In this document: positions 60,235 through 64,000 of the stretch, piece after piece
Numbering within the stretch: position 1 is the first letter of the stretch
Layout: the number at the start of each line of letters is the position of its first letter
Assembly (NCBI RefSeq): GCF_900105945.1
Contig: NZ_FNSO01000004.1
Coordinates: forward strand, 3,534,001-3,598,000
Origin: Amycolatopsis tolypomycina
Lineage (GTDB): Bacteria > Actinomycetota > Actinomycetes > Mycobacteriales > Pseudonocardiaceae
DNA: 64,000 nucleotides
Direction: 5' to 3'
The notes under the pieces: model-generated
What the model saw: the letters and a program-made list of their open reading frames with translations, nothing else
The model's database searches: none
What the model was told of the DNA's origin: nothing
Translations under genes and position numbers: made by a program

Positions 60235-61040
60235 TACCGCACCCGGGCCCGGGTGCGCGCGGTGTCGCGGACCCAGTCCGAGATCAGCTCGATGACCTCG
60301 GCGGTCCGCTCGACCAGCACCGAGTGCCCCTGGTCGGGCAGCACGACGCAGCGGCAGCTCTCCAGGTGCGTCTCGAAGTGCGGCACCTGCGCCGCCAGCC
60401 CGGAGTCGCCGCCGAAGATGGCGAACACCGGGCAGCGCACGGCCGAGAGGTCCGCCGCGATCGTCGCGCTGCGCGGGATGTCCTCGGCGATCGTGGTGGT
60501 CTGCAGGATCTTGTTGGCGGCCCTGGACAGCCGCGCGGTGTGCGCGCCGTGGTTGTCGGCGATCCAGCCGATGACCTCGTCGATCGCCAGCCGGGTCTTG
60601 GCGTCGGCGAGCCCGTCGGCCATGTGCCGGGTCCACTCCTCGGTGGGCGGTTCGCCCTCGATCACGACCACGCTGGCCACCCGGTCGGGCCGGGCGGCGG
60701 CCAGGCCCAGCGCCACCGAGGCGCCGAAGGAGTTGCCCACGACGTGCACCGGCCGCGTGACCTCGCTCGCGTCGAGGACCGCGACGAGGTCGTCGACGAA
60801 CCGTTCCAGCTGATACCCCGACGACGGCCGGGTCGTGCGCCCGTGCCCGCGCAGGTCGTACATCAGCACGTCGAGACCGCGCGCGGCGAAGGCCGGGCCG
60901 AGCGTGAAGTAGTAGCTGGCGAGGCTGTCGGTGAGCAGACCGTGGACGCACACCACGATCGGGGCGTCGCCGTCGAGGGGCACGTCCGGGGTGAGCCGCT
61001 GGACGTGCACGTCCAGCTCGCCGGCGCGGATCCGGCTCAC
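60234..61040 (-). CDS. Alpha/beta hydrolase in the synthase operon
   Basis: The 268-residue hydrolase has Cys-Val-His-Gly-Leu near residue 32, the nucleophile elbow Gly-Asn-Ser-Phe-Gly-Ala near 102, and Gly-Gly-Asp for the acid with Gln-Gly-His-Ser for the His near the end. It may act as the thioesterase or cyclase releasing the acyl chain made by the adjacent synthase. The ATG overlaps the acyl carrier gene stop by 4 bp. Confidence 0.82.
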   Translation of the reverse strand: MSRIRAGELDVHVQRLTPDVPLDGDAPIVVCVHGLLTDSLASYYFTLGPAFAARGLDVLMYDLRGHGRTTRPSSGYQLERFVDDLVAVLDASEVTRPVHVVGNSFGASVALGLAAARPDRVASVVVIEGEPPTEEWTRHMADGLADAKTRLAIDEVIGWIADNHGAHTARLSRAANKILQTTTIAEDIPRSATIAADLSAVRCPVFAIFGGDSGLAAQVPHFETHLESCRCVVLPDQGHSVLVERTAEVIELISDWVRDTARTRARVR

Positions 61041-61339
61041 GCCGTCGCCCGCAGGGAGGCGACGATGTAGCGGACGAGCTCGCCGACGGTCAGCGCGATG
61101 ATCTCGTCCAGGTCGCGTTCGGCGATGAAGTGCGCGAAGTTGACGCGGTCGCCGTAGTGCTCGCGCAGCTGCCCGGACAGCGCGACCAGGTCGACGCTCT
61201 CCAGTTCGAGGTCGTCGTGGAACGTCGTGTCCATGGTGATTTCGGTGTCGAGGCCGTACTCCTCGAGCAGCTCACGCAGCATCCCGCTCAGCTGGGCGAG
61301 CACGGTCACCTCGTTCGCGGCCGTGGTCTCGATGCTCAT
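61037..61339 (-). CDS. Acyl carrier protein
   Basis: The 100-residue carrier protein has the phosphopantetheine Ser in Asp-Leu-Glu-Leu-Glu-Ser-Val-Asp-Leu near residue 48. It is translationally coupled on both sides (ATGA), between the synthase with its own phosphopantetheinyl transferase domain and the hydrolase. It is the obvious substrate of that transferase domain. Confidence 0.88.
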   Translation of the reverse strand: MSIETTAANEVTVLAQLSGMLRELLEEYGLDTEITMDTTFHDDLELESVDLVALSGQLREHYGDRVNFAHFIAERDLDEIIALTVGELVRYIVASLRATA

Positions 61340-64000
61340 CCGGCAGTCTCCTTCGTCTCTTCGGTCCAGGCGACGACGTAGCGGCGCGGTGGGGCACCCG
61401 GCGGGTTTTCGACGTCGGCGCAGCGCACCCGGTACTCGTGGCCCGCGACGCGGACGGTCAGCTCGGCCGGGGTGGCGGCGACGACCTCGAAGTCACGGGG
61501 TTCGCCGCGCAGGCCGGTGCCGCGCAGTTTCGCGACGGCCTCCTTCGCGGTCCAGAACCGGGCGAACCACTGCTCCGGGTCGCCGGGCAGGCTCGCGAAC
61601 AACGCCAGCTCACCCGCTCCGAGCGCGGACTCCACAGTGGACTCCGAGCGCGGCACGACCTCTTCGACGTCGATGCCGCACGGCCCGTGCCGGGCGATGG
61701 CCACGCCGGCTTCGGCGCGGTGCGCCACCGAAATCGTCAGCGGCGGCAGGTCCCGGCCGTAGGCGCCGGTCGCGAACGGGCGGCCGGCCGCGTCGTTGCC
61801 GATGCGCAGCTCGGCGGGGAACATCTCGGGTTCGCCGCGGGCCCAGAGGAACTGGCGGACCGCGTCCTTGGCGGCGATCCGGCCGAGCAGCCACTGGCGC
61901 CGCCCGCGCGGCGGACGCCGGTCGTAGGCGGCGCGCTCGGGGCCGGCGAGGTAGTTGCGCATGATCAGCTCGCGGGTGGCCAGGTCCGGCCACTGCTCGC
62001 GCACGAGCGCCCAGCCGCCCGGCTGCTCGTAGGATAGCGTCGAGCGCTCGGGCGTGCGGTCGGCCTGGCGGATGTGCGCGGTGCTGTCGAACCGCCGGTC
62101 GCGCCAGCCGGTGAACTCGGCCCACACTGCTCCGTCGTGGACGAGCTGCATGTCGGCGTCGAGGAACTCGTCGGTCAGCCCGGTGATCCGGACCAGGCAC
62201 TCCAGGCGCTCGCCGGGCGCCGGGTGCGGGCCGTGGAACCGGATTTCGCGCATGGCGACCGGGAAGACGGTGGTCCGCTCGGGCAACCGGGACATGATCC
62301 AGTAGCCGAGCACCTGGCCGACGTTGTCGAGCAGTGCGCCGGGCGCGGCCGGTGTGGTCAGCACGGCCCGCACGTGGCGTTCACCGACAGCGGTCAGCTC
62401 GGTGACGCCCTGGAACCGCGGGCCGTGGAACATCCAGCGTTCGTCGTACAGCTGCGCCGCCGTGGTCTCGGGCACCTGTTCGGCCGACGCCGGGAACCGC
62501 CACGGCGCCGGCGCGGCTGCCGGGTACTGCGGGGCGAGTTCCACGACGGCCTGCGAGTAGCCGGTGATCGCCGCGTGCACCCGGTCGGCCCCCTGTGGCC
62601 GGACGCGCACCGGCACGGTGACCGCCGGGACCGCGGTGATCCACTGGCTGAGCCGGACGTCGTGCACGGCGACCGCGTGCCGTCCGGGCGCGGCCTGCTC
62701 GGCGAACCGCATGAGGTGGTCGATCACGGTGGTGGCCGGGACGACCGGCCAGCGGTCGCCCGGGTCGGCCTGGGGCGGCTGCTTGAAGAAACAGTGGTCC
62801 AGCAGGTACGGCATCGCTTCGAGCGACACCTCCAGCGTGGCCTCCAGCTCCCCCGGCGGGGGCACTTTCACGTGAAAGTGCCCCCTGGGCGGCGGGGCAC
62901 TTTCACGTGAAAGTGCCCCGGTGAGGAGGGTGGAAGCCAGGTCTGCTGTGTCGGCCAGCAGGGCGGCGAACTCCGCGGCGAGCGGGCCCTTCGCGGCCAG
63001 GTCGTCCACTGTGGACTTCCGGACGGCGGGCAGCGCGATCCGGGCGCGGACCTGCTCGTCGAGGGAGATCAGCCGGCCGCCGAGGTCGAGCTTGACCGCC
63101 TGGGGCGTCGCCTGCCGTTCGCCGGGCAGCCGCGCGAAGTCGACGTCGAAACCGTCGGCCCACAACGCGGTGGCCACCCGGCGCAGCTGCGCGAGCCCGG
63201 GCCGCTGGGCCGAGTGCGCCGCCACGACGAGGTGCTCTTCGCCGTGCAGGGTGTCGCCGACGAGCGAGCCGAGCTGCCCGGCGCCGACCTGGACGAACGC
63301 GCGGAACCCGGCGTCGTGCAGGGCCCGCACGAGCGGGCGGAACCGGACCGGCTGCAGCAGGTGCCGCACGAACAGGTCGCGGACGGCGGCCTCGTCCGCC
63401 GGGTACTCCGACACCGTGGTCGCCGACCAGAGCGGCAGGGCGGGCGGGTGCAGGGTGAAGCGCTCGGCGGCTTCGCGGATCGGGTCCAGGTACGGCCGCA
63501 GCATCGGGGTGTGGAAGCCGGACCGGAACGGCAGCACTTGCGCCACGATCCCGGCGTCCCGGAACTGCCGCACGAGCGCGCCGACCGCCGGTTCCGGGCC
63601 GCAGATCATGGCCTGGTTCGGCGAGTTGTCGTGGGACAGCACGACGTCCGCCCGCCCGGCCAGCTCGTCGAGCACCCGGGGCGCGGACGCGCCGATCGCG
63701 GCGAAGGCGAGCCCGGGAACGACCAGCGCGTCCGGGTCGAACCCGGCGAGGAAGGCGTCGACCTCGGCTTCGGCGTGCACGCCGGCCACCGCCATCGCCG
63801 TCCATTCGCCCAGGCTGTGCCCGGCGACGGCGTCCGGGGTGACCCCGAGCCGCCCGAGCGCGGCGTGCAGCAGCCTGCCCAGCTCGAACACCGCGGCGCC
63901 CTGCCGCCCGACGTCGCCGACTTCGACGTCCGCGTGCTTCCAGGGCAGGCCGAAGTGCCGGGCGACGTCGCCGCAGTTCAACGTCAGTTCCGACTCCAGG
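61336..64000 (-). CDS. Multidomain synthase, 3' part: acyltransferase - dehydratase-like - phosphopantetheinyl transferase
   Basis: The last 888 codons of a larger gene; the start lies beyond the window. From the edge come an acyltransferase domain (Gly-His-Ser-Leu-Gly-Glu-Trp-Thr), a linker, a dehydratase-like double hot-dog with Leu-Asp-His-Cys-Phe-Phe and Trp-Met-Phe-His-Gly-Pro-Arg-Phe, and a C-terminal Sfp-type phosphopantetheinyl transferase (Ser-Val-Ala-His-Arg, Gly-Ile-Asp-Val-Glu, Phe-Trp-Thr-Ala-Lys-Glu-Ala). A PPTase at the C-terminus recalls enediyne and some PUFA-like synthases. A ketosynthase is expected upstream. Two palindromic repeats lie in-frame in the AT-DH linker. Confidence 0.85.
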   Translation of the reverse strand, partial: LESELTLNCGDVARHFGLPWKHADVEVGDVGRQGAAVFELGRLLHAALGRLGVTPDAVAGHSLGEWTAMAVAGVHAEAEVDAFLAGFDPDALVVPGLAFAAIGASAPRVLDELAGRADVVLSHDNSPNQAMICGPEPAVGALVRQFRDAGIVAQVLPFRSGFHTPMLRPYLDPIREAAERFTLHPPALPLWSATTVSEYPADEAAVRDLFVRHLLQPVRFRPLVRALHDAGFRAFVQVGAGQLGSLVGDTLHGEEHLVVAAHSAQRPGLAQLRRVATALWADGFDVDFARLPGERQATPQAVKLDLGGRLISLDEQVRARIALPAVRKSTVDDLAAKGPLAAEFAALLADTADLASTLLTGALSRESAPPPRGHFHVKVPPPGELEATLEVSLEAMPYLLDHCFFKQPPQADPGDRWPVVPATTVIDHLMRFAEQAAPGRHAVAVHDVRLSQWITAVPAVTVPVRVRPQGADRVHAAITGYSQAVVELAPQYPAAAPAPWRFPASAEQVPETTAAQLYDERWMFHGPRFQGVTELTAVGERHVRAVLTTPAAPGALLDNVGQVLGYWIMSRLPERTTVFPVAMREIRFHGPHPAPGERLECLVRITGLTDEFLDADMQLVHDGAVWAEFTGWRDRRFDSTAHIRQADRTPERSTLSYEQPGGWALVREQWPDLATRELIMRNYLAGPERAAYDRRPPRGRRQWLLGRIAAKDAVRQFLWARGEPEMFPAELRIGNDAAGRPFATGAYGRDLPPLTISVAHRAEAGVAIARHGPCGIDVEEVVPRSESTVESALGAGELALFASLPGDPEQWFARFWTAKEAVAKLRGTGLRGEPRDFEVVAATPAELTVRVAGHEYRVRCADVENPPGAPPRRYVVAWTEETKETAG
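62858..62920. repeat. Two 28-bp perfect palindromes inside the synthase gene
   Basis: 62858-62885 and 62893-62920 are both perfect palindromes centred on GCACTTTCACGTGAAAGTGC, separated by 7 bp. They add about 20 codons (including Gly-His-Phe-His-Val-Lys-Val) to the linker without breaking the frame. The sequence looks like a dispersed, normally intergenic repeat. Confidence 0.92.

Noticed and set aside
1..64000. CRISPR arrays, rRNA and tRNA genes
   Set aside because: No regularly spaced direct repeats and no recognisable rRNA segments or tRNA cloverleaf with a CCA or TTCGA-type arm were noticed on reading both strands. A dedicated search could still find a tRNA.

Overview
The window is very GC-rich (C or G at nearly every third codon position), uses GTG and TTG starts freely and chains genes by ATGA/GTGA overlaps. 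This is typical of a filamentous actinomycete. A Pseudonocardiaceae member such as Amycolatopsis fits best, but that assignment is inference from gene style, dispersed palindromes and gene content. No rRNA, tRNA or CRISPR array was seen.

Layout. (1) 1-4.8 kb: housekeeping and regulatory genes (SRPBCC/ArsR pair, MerR/methyltransferase pair, alpha/beta hydrolase, M20 peptidase). (2) 4.9-12.3 kb: one eight-gene minus-strand operon for an unusual shikimate-derived building block. In transcription order it encodes an aromatic amino acid hydroxylase, a chorismate mutase fused to an MqnA-type chorismate dehydratase, a Dabb protein, a PaaK-like ligase, a class IV aminotransferase, a BacA-type prephenate decarboxylase homologue, an ornithine-cyclodeaminase-type enzyme and a HisC-like aminotransferase. 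(3) 12.6-17.5 kb: a LysE exporter, two regulators, a methyltransferase with an MbtH protein, and a hot-dog protein. (4) 17.6-39.0 kb: a tightly coupled plus-strand nonribosomal peptide (NRPS) operon: A-T, P450, type II thioesterase, C-(half A)-T-TE, carbamoyltransferase, the missing half A domain as its own gene, a second P450, C-A(Ser)-T-E, C-T, aminotransferase, lone carrier protein, ATP-grasp ligase and MFS exporter. (5) 39.3-57.7 kb: general metabolism, including secreted GH95 and GH87 enzymes, a LacI regulator, CoA transferase, thiolase, LigD-type polymerase and a DHA2 exporter. (6) 57.7-58.9 kb: an IS110-family element. (7) 59-64 kb: the end of a second biosynthetic locus (glycosyltransferase, hydrolase, acyl carrier protein, and an AT-DH-phosphopantetheinyltransferase synthase cut by the window edge).

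Working model for 4.9-39.0 kb. Chorismate is diverted through the CM-MqnA fusion and the BacA homologue, then transaminated to one or more non-proteinogenic amino acids. The NRPS joins these with D-Ser. Two closely related P450s probably hydroxylate carrier-bound residues, the carbamoyltransferase probably caps a hydroxyl, and the ATP-grasp ligase may form a further amide bond. The clearest novelty is an adenylation domain divided between two genes at the A5/A6 boundary, with the excised N-terminal part re-encoded about 2 kb further on behind the carbamoyltransferase gene. The CM-MqnA fusion is the second. The final structure cannot be deduced from sequence alone.
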